Shown here: in pieces, positions 1 to 7,496 of the stretch
Layout: every line of letters starts with the position of its first letter
Numbering within the stretch: the first letter of the stretch is position 1
From: Desulfospira joergensenii DSM 10085
GTDB lineage: Bacteria > Desulfobacterota > Desulfobacteria > Desulfobacterales > Desulfobacteraceae
NCBI RefSeq assembly: GCF_000420085.1
Contig: NZ_ATUG01000003.1
Span: 1 to 64,000, forward strand
Length of the DNA stretch: 64,000 bases
Direction of reading: 5' to 3'
Notes under the pieces: generated by a model
The model's input: the letters and a program-made list of their open reading frames with translations, nothing else
Database searches by the model: none
Told to the model about the DNA's origin: nothing
Position numbers and translations under genes: made by a program

Positions 1-414
1 TCGCCATTAAGGGTTGCCTGTAATGATTCTTGTGAGATTCCAATGCAGTTTTTGGGATCGACACCGGAAGGCCACGAATTTGGATGTGATGCCGTTCCGG
101 GTGAGTGTGCGTTTGAATCAAATTGTTCAAAATCAAGGATCGTTGATTTTGACAGCGGCTATTTTCAACCAATGCCGATTTTTCATAGCGGATCTCAAGA
201 CGCAATCGAGATCCGGAAAAACTGTGAAAGGCCCTTTAATCTGATGAAAAAAAGAGAAGGCCTCGAACAAACACGGGTAAGAAGCCAGCATGGTGTGATT
301 GTCCGATCAACTCTGACGACTATCGTAACATTGTTGATTGAAATGGCCGGAACAAGGCATAAACCAATGAAAAAAGAAGATGGGCAAAAGGAGTTGTTTG
401 CTGCCACAGGATGA
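1..414 (+). mobile_element. C-terminal fragment of a DDE-type transposase, cut by the window edge
   Basis: The reading frame is open from base 1 to a TGA at 412-414 (137 codons), so the 5' part lies outside the window. The protein has a Cys-containing segment (CNDSC near the edge, then a GC..AVPGEC pattern) followed by a CERPFN..KKREGLE stretch and RVRSQH, a type of C-terminus I associate with transposases whose last block follows the catalytic Glu. There is no ribosome binding site at the internal ATG (43), which supports a fragment of a longer gene rather than a small gene. The next 360 bases hold no gene. I cannot assign the IS family, and the catalytic residues are not in view, so activity cannot be judged. 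Confidence 0.5.
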
Positions 415-770
415 ATTGAACGTTCAATGCGGGATTTTTTCTGAGCCGATTGATCGGTCGCTATTGGTATATCTGAATACAACAAAGGCCGCCGTCTGAA
501 ATAGATTTTATGCGGTAAAAAACAAAACCAGATATTGCTACGGTAAAAGCCGGACAATCTGACATTGGAAAAAAGAATTACAAACGCGTGGGGCACCTAT
601 AACGAAACAGAAATTTGAACGGTTTCAACACCCTTTAAAAATATGTTTTTTGTTGACAATTAAATTTTATTCATTAACCATATGTCTAGTTATTTTTATA
701 GTCGCTCGCAGTTAATTAACATCGTGCGTTGATAAAAGAAGGTGTTTATGAACTAAAACAAATTGTTAAA
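415..770. other. Non-coding stretch after the transposase fragment
   Basis: No credible gene is seen. The region becomes AT-rich from about 600 onward, and a TTGACA hexamer lies at 653-658, but no convincing -10 box sits 16-18 bases downstream. It probably carries the promoter of the riboswitch-led operon that begins near 770. Confidence 0.4.
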
Positions 771-771
771 T

Positions 772-862
772 AAACAGACCGGCCAAACCTGGCGCGAGCC
801 AGGGACGGAAAGCCACGGATCTTGTTTCAAGACAGCCGGGTTGCAAAAGTTATAAGTCGTAC
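772..862 (+). promoter_or_regulatory. GEMM-I (cyclic dinucleotide) riboswitch aptamer
   Basis: The sequence has the GEMM-I hallmarks in order: GGCCAAACC at 781-789, a short stem closed by a GCGA tetraloop (GNRA, the tetraloop partner), GGGACGGAAAGCC at 802-814, a second hairpin CTTG-TTT-CAAG at 821-831 and AGACAGCCGGGTTGC up to 844. By alignment to the Vibrio Vc2 aptamer, the base at the position called G20 appears to be G, which would favour c-di-GMP over cyclic GMP-AMP; that base assignment was done by eye and is uncertain. An intrinsic terminator follows at 869-905, and the autotransporter operon starts at 1100, so this RNA should control it by transcription attenuation. Confidence 0.85.
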
Positions 863-868
863 GCCATG

Positions 869-905
869 AAACTGGGTTGTCTTGAAAAAGGGACTCAGTT
901 TTTTT
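869..905 (+). terminator. Riboswitch expression-platform terminator
   Basis: A 9-bp stem (AAACTGGGT at 869-877 with ACTCAGTTT at 893-901, one G-U pair) is followed by TTTTATT. The aptamer 3' segment at 825-837 can pair with 875-887 over 13 bp with a single G-U, which would break both the aptamer's second helix and the terminator stem. This mutually exclusive pairing predicts ligand-promoted termination (an OFF switch). About 195 bases separate it from the first gene. Confidence 0.7.
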
Positions 906-1099
906 ATTGGCATCAGGCTTGGCTTTTGGCCTATTGGGGATATCCGAATAACTTGGAGAAGAAAAACCTCTCGATGGATGAAAGAGTTTTTAGGGCAGGC
1001 TGGGAGCAAGCCCACATCCTACTTGATTCTCGTTTGAAATACCCCTCTCCAAGGTGTTGAATCCTTAGCCAGCTATCGTCCAAACAAAGGAGGAAGGCA

Positions 1100-4000
1100 A
1101 TGGCAGTTCTAAGAAAACACTTTTTTGGGGTCAGATGCCTGATTGTGGTATTTTATCTTATCCACACCACCCCGGTATTCTGCGCAGTGGTCTCCTGGGA
1201 GGGCAGCAGTGGAATCCAGCTTTTTAGCGATGCAGACAACTGGAATGCGGCTCCGGGTGACGGCGATACCCTGATCTTCGGTGCCAGTGACATCTACGCC
1301 AACAATGACATGGTCCTCACCGACATGGTCATCCGGGTAGATGGTTCGGGCGGGGGAACAGACACGGTTGTCCTCAGCGGCAATGCCATGGGCCTTGTCT
1401 CCGGCGGGATTGATTTAATTAACAGGGACATGGAGATCAACCTGGATCTGTTATTAAACTCGCCACTTAGTACCGTCACGTTCAATGTTGATGCCGACCG
1501 GACCCTTACCCTGAACGGAAACACCTCAGGAGTCGGCGGGATAAAAAAATCCGGCGACGGCACCATGGTCCTGACCGGCAGCAATGATGCCAATAACGGG
1601 ATCCATGTTGCGGATGGGACCCTGGTGGGGAATACCGGCAACTTGGACAAGGTTCTGACCATCAATGGCGGCACCCTGGTCTTTGATCAGGATTCTGACG
1701 GCACTCATAATACCAACCTGATGGGCTTCGGCGGTACCCTTGTCAAAAGGGGGACCGGCACTGTCTCTTTGTCCGATTCTGTCAGTTTCAATGGCACCAT
1801 GTCAATTGAAGAGGGGGCCTTTTCCGTTGCATCGGGAGAGGGCCTGGGGCAAGCCAACGGCATTCCGGTGACCCTGTCCTTTAACGGCGGCGCCCTTATC
1901 ACCACGGGAACCACAGACTTTGCCGGCGATACCCTCCTCAATGCCGGGGGCGGCACCCTGGATACAAGGGCGGCCACCACCTTTTCCGGGGTATTGTCTG
2001 GCAGCGGGAGCCTGACCAAAACCGGCAGCGGCACCCTGACCCTCACCGGCACCAATACCTATACCGGGGGCACGGCCGTCACCGGCGGCATCCTGGCCGT
2101 GGGCGCGGAAAACAACCTCGGGGATAGCTCGGGAGCTCTCTCCTTTGACGGCGGCATCCTGCAGGCCACGGCCTCCTTTGACACGGCCCGGAATACCACT
2201 CTCAATGCCGGCGGGGCCACCATTGACACCAACGGCCACGACAATACCCTCTCAGGATCCCTCTCAGGCGATGGCTCCCTGATCAAGACCGGCAGCGGCA
2301 CCCTGGCCCTCACCGGCATCAATACCTATACCGGGGACACCACCCTCAATGAAGGCTTCCTTGTCCTCCAGGGCGGTGGCGCCATTGTCGATACCGGAAC
2401 GGTGACCGTGAACGGCGGGGTTCTGGATGTGGATGACGCGGAAACCATCGCCACCCTGAGCGGCACAGGGGGTATCATCAACCTGGACGCCGGACTGACA
2501 CTCCTCAACGGCGGGACCACCACCTATGAAGGGAACATCCAGGGAACCGGCTCGCTGACCATAGACAAGGGGGGGAACAACTTAACTCTCACCGGGGCCA
2601 ACACCTACTCCGGGGGTACCACCATTCGGTCCGGCGCACTGATCGGAACCACCGACAGCCTCCAGGGCAGCATACAGACTGAAAGCTCTTCACACTTACG
2701 TTTTATGCAGGATGTCGACGGCACCTTCTCCGGTGCCATTTCAGGCACGGGCACTATAGACAAACTCGGCACCGGCAAGGTAACCCTTGACGGGAACAGT
2801 TTAACTCTCACCGGGTCCACCAATGTCCAGCAGGGAGGTCTCCAGGTTAATGGCGGCAATATCCAGGGGAATTTCATAGTTTCAGGTTCTCTGATCTTGA
2901 ACCGGACCGCCGCTGACGGAGACGGCACCTATACGGGGGGCATCAGCGGCAATGGCTCCTTCACCAAGACCGGGGACGGCCTTCTCACCCTCACGGGCTC
3001 CAACAGCCATTCCGGGGGCACGGCCATTAACGGCGGCATCCTGGCCGCAGGGGGCAATAGCCTGGGAAACGGGGATCTCTCCTTTGACGGCGGCATTCTC
3101 AGGACCACGGCCGGCTTTACCATGTCCCGGGACGTGATCTTCAACGGGGGGGGCGGCACCATTGACACCAACGGCCACGACAATACCCTCTCAGGTTCCC
3201 TCTCAGGCGGTGGCTCCCTGACCAAGACCGGCAGCGGTATTCTTACCCTCACCGACACCAATACCTATACCGGGGGCACGGCCATTAACGGCGGCATCCT
3301 GGCCGTGGGAGCCGATAGCCTGGGAAGCGGGGATCTCTCCTTTGACGGCGGCATCCTGCAGGCCACGGCCGGCTTTACCATGTCCCAGGACGTGATCCTC
3401 AACGGGGGGGGCGGCATCATTGACACCAACGGCAACGACAACACCATTTCCGGGACCGTCTCAGGCAGCGGCAGCCTGACCAAAACCGGTACCGGCATGC
3501 TCACCATTGTGGGCAACCATACCCACACCGGCGGTACCGTGGTGGACAGCGGCATCCTGCGGCTCAACGGCACCCTATCCAGCCCGGTTGTGGTGGGTGC
3601 TTCGGGGATTCTGGAAGGAATGGGCTTCTCCGGTGAGACCCGTGTAAGCGGGGTCCTGGCACCGGGCAACTCCATCGGTACCATTACCACGGGGAATCTG
3701 AGCCTGACGGCAGGCTCGGTTTACGAAGTCGAAATCGACGCCGACGGTAACGGGGATCAGACCATCGTCAACGGCACCGTGGATCTGGGCAATGCCACCC
3801 TGAACGTGATTGCGGCCGAGGGCACCTATGCGGCCGAGGGCACTTACCTTATCATCGACAATGATGGGGCAGACCCTGTTACCGACACCTTTGGGGCTAT
3901 TGCTTCCAATCTGGTATTTTTGAGGCCCACGGTCTCCTATACCGACGGCGACGGCAATGATGTCCTGCTGACCATGACCCGGAACGATACCATGTTTTCT

Positions 4001-5209
4001 GATATCGCCGTCACTGAAAACCAGAAATCCGTGGCCAAGTCCCTGGAAACCCTTGCCACCCAGGGCGATCTGGACGAGGCGCAGGCAGTCATGGTGGGGC
4101 TTACGGCTCCCCAGACCCGGAATGCCCTTGACCAGATGAGCGGTGCCGGCCTGACCTCTTTCTATAATGTGAACCTGAGCACCGCCACCCAGCAGATGAA
4201 AAGCATCACCAGCCGGGTGTCTGCCTTCCAGGCTCAGAACGCCCCCTCTTTTGCCCAATGGAGTCAGGGTCCTCTTCCAACGGCTGATCGATCCTTTGAA
4301 ATGTCAGATACCGACACCCTGCTTTTTGGCCTTGGCAATGCCGATTTGAGGCATACAGACCGGAACTGGGGCATCTGGGCCCAAAGAGTCGGGGTCTTTG
4401 GAGACCGCTCCGGAAATGAGCTCTTTGACCAATATTCATTTCAGAGCCGCGGAGTTGTCCTGGGAGCGGACAATCGCATCCCCTCCAATGTTCTGGCAGG
4501 TCTGAGCTTGAGCTGGACGGAATCGGACATCGGCTTTGACAGCCTGGATGACACCGGCACGGCAGAGGGGATTGTGGGGGGCTTTTACGGGGCCTGGACC
4601 CCTGGCCCCTGGCATGTCTCCTTTGCCGCCGCCTTTGGCCGGAATGATTATGAAACCCGGCGGCACATCCGTTTCGGTGGTATCGACCGGGTTGCCAAAG
4701 GAGAGTTTGAGGGCAATGTGTATTCAGCCTATATGGAAGCCACCCAAGCCATTGACCATGATGGGCTTGGGGGCATTATCCAGCCCCTGGTTTCTATACA
4801 GACGGTTCACATGGATTATGACGCCTACAAAGAGACCGGGGCCGGTTCCCTGAACCTGCATGTGGACAACCGTGAGGAGACCTCGGTGATTGGGTCCGTC
4901 GGAGTCGGGGCAGTCAAGGAGGTTCACCTGGCAGACGACAGACGGCTGATCCTGGAACTCAGCGGCCGCTGGGCCCATGAATTTGTCAACGGGAACCGGT
5001 ATGCCACCACCCGGTTTCTTGGAGATTCAACAGGGGCCGGCGCATTTTCTGTGAAAAACAGCAAAGCGGCCAGGGATATGTTGGTAGGCGGCTTTGGCCT
5101 GGCCCTGATCGAAAAGGAAGGCTTCAGTCTATTTGCCAATTATGATGCGGCACTTGGTCATGACAGCATGGACCACAACCTCTTCTTGGGATTTCAGATC
5201 CAATGGTAA
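1100..5209 (+). CDS. Giant autotransporter adhesin with PATR beta-helix repeats
   Basis: A 1369-aa type Va secreted protein. Residues 1-29 look like a signal peptide ending FCA. From about residue 120 to 850 the passenger is built of autotransporter-associated beta-strand repeats of the form GSLTKTGSGTLTLTG.NTYTGGT, predicting a long beta-helix on the cell surface. The last ~280 residues (from about NWGIWAQ, residue 1089) are an autotransporter beta-barrel ending FQIQW with an aromatic C-terminal residue, as expected for BAM recognition. The start has a strong AAAGGAGG site eight bases upstream. A GEMM riboswitch and terminator lie upstream, so expression probably follows c-di-GMP, consistent with adhesion or biofilm. 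The passenger DNA contains 258-bp near repeats and G8 tracts that could vary by slippage. The ligand bound is unknown. Confidence 0.92.
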   Translation: MAVLRKHFFGVRCLIVVFYLIHTTPVFCAVVSWEGSSGIQLFSDADNWNAAPGDGDTLIFGASDIYANNDMVLTDMVIRVDGSGGGTDTVVLSGNAMGLVSGGIDLINRDMEINLDLLLNSPLSTVTFNVDADRTLTLNGNTSGVGGIKKSGDGTMVLTGSNDANNGIHVADGTLVGNTGNLDKVLTINGGTLVFDQDSDGTHNTNLMGFGGTLVKRGTGTVSLSDSVSFNGTMSIEEGAFSVASGEGLGQANGIPVTLSFNGGALITTGTTDFAGDTLLNAGGGTLDTRAATTFSGVLSGSGSLTKTGSGTLTLTGTNTYTGGTAVTGGILAVGAENNLGDSSGALSFDGGILQATASFDTARNTTLNAGGATIDTNGHDNTLSGSLSGDGSLIKTGSGTLALTGINTYTGDTTLNEGFLVLQGGGAIVDTGTVTVNGGVLDVDDAETIATLSGTGGIINLDAGLTLLNGGTTTYEGNIQGTGSLTIDKGGNNLTLTGANTYSGGTTIRSGALIGTTDSLQGSIQTESSSHLRFMQDVDGTFSGAISGTGTIDKLGTGKVTLDGNSLTLTGSTNVQQGGLQVNGGNIQGNFIVSGSLILNRTAADGDGTYTGGISGNGSFTKTGDGLLTLTGSNSHSGGTAINGGILAAGGNSLGNGDLSFDGGILRTTAGFTMSRDVIFNGGGGTIDTNGHDNTLSGSLSGGGSLTKTGSGILTLTDTNTYTGGTAINGGILAVGADSLGSGDLSFDGGILQATAGFTMSQDVILNGGGGIIDTNGNDNTISGTVSGSGSLTKTGTGMLTIVGNHTHTGGTVVDSGILRLNGTLSSPVVVGASGILEGMGFSGETRVSGVLAPGNSIGTITTGNLSLTAGSVYEVEIDADGNGDQTIVNGTVDLGNATLNVIAAEGTYAAEGTYLIIDNDGADPVTDTFGAIASNLVFLRPTVSYTDGDGNDVLLTMTRNDTMFSDIAVTENQKSVAKSLETLATQGDLDEAQAVMVGLTAPQTRNALDQMSGAGLTSFYNVNLSTATQQMKSITSRVSAFQAQNAPSFAQWSQGPLPTADRSFEMSDTDTLLFGLGNADLRHTDRNWGIWAQRVGVFGDRSGNELFDQYSFQSRGVVLGADNRIPSNVLAGLSLSWTESDIGFDSLDDTGTAEGIVGGFYGAWTPGPWHVSFAAAFGRNDYETRRHIRFGGIDRVAKGEFEGNVYSAYMEATQAIDHDGLGGIIQPLVSIQTVHMDYDAYKETGAGSLNLHVDNREETSVIGSVGVGAVKEVHLADDRRLILELSGRWAHEFVNGNRYATTRFLGDSTGAGAFSVKNSKAARDMLVGGFGLALIEKEGFSLFANYDAALGHDSMDHNLFLGFQIQW
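2131..3545 (+). repeat. Three copies of a ~258-bp coding repeat in the autotransporter
   Basis: Copy A starts near 2131, copy B near 3071 and copy C near 3329. B and C are adjacent, exactly 258 bp apart (86 codons), and are strongly alike at the DNA level, including identical G8 runs at 3146-3153 and 3404-3411. Each encodes LSFDGGIL..T, an IDTNG..NT segment and a KTG.G.LT PATR core. Copy number could change by recombination, lengthening or shortening the passenger in frame. Confidence 0.8.
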
Positions 5210-5275
5210 ATCTTGGGAGGTTGCCCGAATACCTATATCTTAATCGACCCATATCCAGGGTCTTGGGAGAATGGA

Positions 5276-6604
5276 ATGAATAAACAGGACTCAAAGCGCC
5301 AAAGTGAAAAACATGTGGTAATCCTTCTCTGTGATATGGTTGGCTATTCACAGATCACGGCAGATATGGGACCTGTGGAAATTCGCGATTTTATTGTGAA
5401 CTATCACTGCAGCCTCCGTGAAATTATCAATAGTGACGGGAAACCGTACCAGCCCATAGAACCCTCTGCCGGAGACGGCGCCATCTCCATTTTTGAGAAA
5501 AAGCCGGGAGAAGCCGCATCAGAATGCTGCGACCGGGCAGTTTCGGCAGCGGTCAAGCTCTCTATAGCCATGGGGCAGGGGTGTATTCCCAAAATCCGTA
5601 TCGGCCTCTTTGAAGGGGACATCATTGAGACATCCATTGAAGGGAAACCCATGCGGTGCGGTGCAAGTTTTTCCGCGGCCAAAAGGCTGGAAGAACTCTG
5701 CGGCTATTTCGGCACCAGTTTTCTGATGGACAGGGGGGTGGCCATTGGCCAGTCAAGGAACAGGCAGAGCACCGTCAGTATCGGCAAGATCACGCCCAGG
5801 AACCTGGATCACCCCATCCATGTGTACACAATCTATAAACCTGGCATCCACCAGTGTCCCCCAGATGTCGACCCGGAACTTTTGTCCAGATTTATTGAAT
5901 TGAAAAATGAAGCGGTGAACCTGTTTTTCGGCCACGGGCTTCAAGGGATCTTCCCGGATTTTCCCCGTGCCAGGGAACGACTGAGCGACGCCCAGAATCT
6001 GTTCTCCGCGATCACCGGCAAAAAAGACCTGCCTTCAGAAAAACTGCTGGACTATATCGACCACATGTCGGTTCCGGTGGACGGGTTTATCCATGACGGT
6101 GTGATGCTACCCAAGACCGCTGGTGATTCGCTGGGCATCCGCCTGCTGCATTTTTCCAATGAGCTTCTCTGGGCCATGAATCTAGAATTTTACCACACCC
6201 TCGTGGTGGATACCGAATGGGAGAGATGCTTTACCCTTATCTGGAAAAAGAAGGGCCAAAAGATCCTCGGCCGGGACGACTCCCAGGATGATGTGTATTA
6301 CATTGAAAGCGGCTCGGTTGTTATGCTGGATGGGGAGGGTCGCACCTACCTTTCCCCGGGGAATGTCTTTGGGGGAATGTTTTTTTTCCCCCCAGACCAT
6401 CGACATAGGGCCATGATTCTGGCCGACAGCGATGTCGTGCTCCGCAAAATATCCGGGAACGACCTTAAAAAGCATCCCATGGTAATGGAAATTTTCAAGC
6501 TGCTGGCCATGCGCCGAATCCAGCCAAAAACAGAGCGGGATTTATACGAGATGGATGAAGACAAAGGGGTTGAATGCTTTTGTTTTACACGGCAGACCGT
6601 ATAA
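5276..6604 (+). CDS. Class III nucleotide cyclase-like protein with C-terminal cNMP-binding-type domain
   Basis: A 442-aa soluble protein. Residues ~13-190 form an adenylate/guanylate cyclase catalytic-type fold: the first metal Asp lies in LLCDMVGYS (Asp20) and the second in GDGAISIF (Asp67). In the FSAAKRLEEL segment the transition-state Asn of active cyclases appears replaced by Ser133, while Arg137 is kept; the Lys before the GD motif is also absent. Residues ~330-420 (YYIESGSVVMLD..GR..LSPGNVFG) look like a cyclic-nucleotide-binding beta-roll. I chose ATG 5276 because GGGAG precedes it by six bases; a TTG at 5213 would also keep the frame. It follows the autotransporter by 66 bases, probably in one riboswitch-led operon. 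Catalysis is doubtful; a sensor role is possible. Confidence 0.75.
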   Translation: MNKQDSKRQSEKHVVILLCDMVGYSQITADMGPVEIRDFIVNYHCSLREIINSDGKPYQPIEPSAGDGAISIFEKKPGEAASECCDRAVSAAVKLSIAMGQGCIPKIRIGLFEGDIIETSIEGKPMRCGASFSAAKRLEELCGYFGTSFLMDRGVAIGQSRNRQSTVSIGKITPRNLDHPIHVYTIYKPGIHQCPPDVDPELLSRFIELKNEAVNLFFGHGLQGIFPDFPRARERLSDAQNLFSAITGKKDLPSEKLLDYIDHMSVPVDGFIHDGVMLPKTAGDSLGIRLLHFSNELLWAMNLEFYHTLVVDTEWERCFTLIWKKKGQKILGRDDSQDDVYYIESGSVVMLDGEGRTYLSPGNVFGGMFFFPPDHRHRAMILADSDVVLRKISGNDLKKHPMVMEIFKLLAMRRIQPKTERDLYEMDEDKGVECFCFTRQTV

Positions 6605-6646
6605 ATTGACTGAACCTGCCAGAAAGGGATAAACAGAGATGGAACC

Positions 6647-6829
6647 ATGGATTCTCATTTCTGGCGCAGGGTTTTAAAAAAATACTATCCCAGGGCCATC
6701 TCAGATTATACCCAGGTCATTGCTTTGGCTCCCGGCGCGGCAGGGGGGATAGCCTCTTATCTTTTAGGGAAACACGACCAGTCGGTCACCGATTATTCAA
6801 ACACCCTGGCCTCCTATTGTTATTTTTAA
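6647..6829 (+). pseudogene. TPR-like fragment
   Basis: A 60-codon frame contains AISDYTQVIALAP and a second degenerate helix pair (GKHDQSVTDYSNTLA), the pattern of tetratricopeptide repeats. It is too short for a working TPR domain and has no convincing ribosome binding site, so I read it as the remnant of a larger TPR gene. A small intact protein remains possible. Confidence 0.35.
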
Positions 6830-6886
6830 AAATCTTCTTATATATTTAAGGATAGAGGTAAATAAAACCAGGAGGAAGAGGATGCC

Positions 6887-7468
6887 ATGGAAACCAATCC
6901 CCACCATTTGATCATGGGAGAGCTTATTGATTTTTTAAGCGGCCGGGTTCTGGCCGACACCCACGATGAACGGTACCGCCAGAAACTGGCCAGGCTTCTG
7001 ATCATGAATCTGGGATACGCCAAAGAGGATATCAGGAAAGAGACAGAACTGACCGTATCTGCGGGAAGCCAAAGGGCAAAACTCAAAATCGATTTTCTCG
7101 TCCAGGCCCGGGACAAAACCGGGATGGTCATCAAATATGCACCAGGGTCCCTGGTGACAAGGCGGCTCTCCAACCTGGCCCTTTCGAGAATCATTCATCC
7201 TTACCAGATCCCGGTGATCGTCACCACCAACGGGGAAGATGCGGAAATTATAGATGGAATTACCGGCAGGGTAACGGGCCACGGGCTGGATGCCGTTCCC
7301 GGAAAAAAGACTCTTTTAGCCCTGGACCCGGAAGTTTCCTTTCCCGTTGTTTCCGGCGATTTGTTTGAGAAGGCTTCCAGAATAGCCTATGCCTGCGAGA
7401 TCGACGGGGCCTGCCCCTGTGATACGGATGTCTGTGTTCTGGAAGGCGGAGTCAGGGTTTCGGAATAA
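6887..7468 (+). CDS. Orphan HsdR N-terminal (type I restriction) domain protein
   Basis: A 193-aa protein matching the stand-alone HSDR_N_2 type domain: an N-terminal helical part (YRQKLARLLIMNLGY), then AKLKIDFLVQ and a YAPGS block corresponding to the PD-(D/E)xK nuclease core. The core Asp is present (Asp69), but the family's E-x-K in the next strand appears to read I-K-Y (residues 82-84), so nuclease activity is probably lost. The C-terminus holds four Cys (CEIDGACPCDTDVC), an unusual addition that could bind a metal. The start has AGGAGG with a second GAGG closer to the ATG. There are no hsdM or hsdS neighbours. It ends 28 bases from the convergent uvrA. Confidence 0.65.
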   Translation: METNPHHLIMGELIDFLSGRVLADTHDERYRQKLARLLIMNLGYAKEDIRKETELTVSAGSQRAKLKIDFLVQARDKTGMVIKYAPGSLVTRRLSNLALSRIIHPYQIPVIVTTNGEDAEIIDGITGRVTGHGLDAVPGKKTLLALDPEVSFPVVSGDLFEKASRIAYACEIDGACPCDTDVCVLEGGVRVSE

Positions 7469-7496
7469 GAACAAGTTCAAACCGGCAGAGCAGACA

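Noticed and set aside
653..681. TTGACA at 653 as the riboswitch promoter
   Set aside because: The bases at the -10 position (AACCAT) do not resemble TATAAT at any spacing from 16 to 18.
866..1060. 64-codon plus-strand frame between riboswitch and autotransporter
   Set aside because: Its start lies within the terminator hairpin region, there is no ribosome site, and the sequence has no protein-like pattern.
2131..3545. Repeats considered as a CRISPR or VNTR locus
   Set aside because: The units are coding, in frame, 258 bp long and not separated by unique spacers.
1294..4258. Several antisense frames of 60-227 codons inside the autotransporter
   Set aside because: They mirror the Gly/Thr/Asn-rich repeats, have no start signals and overlap each other.
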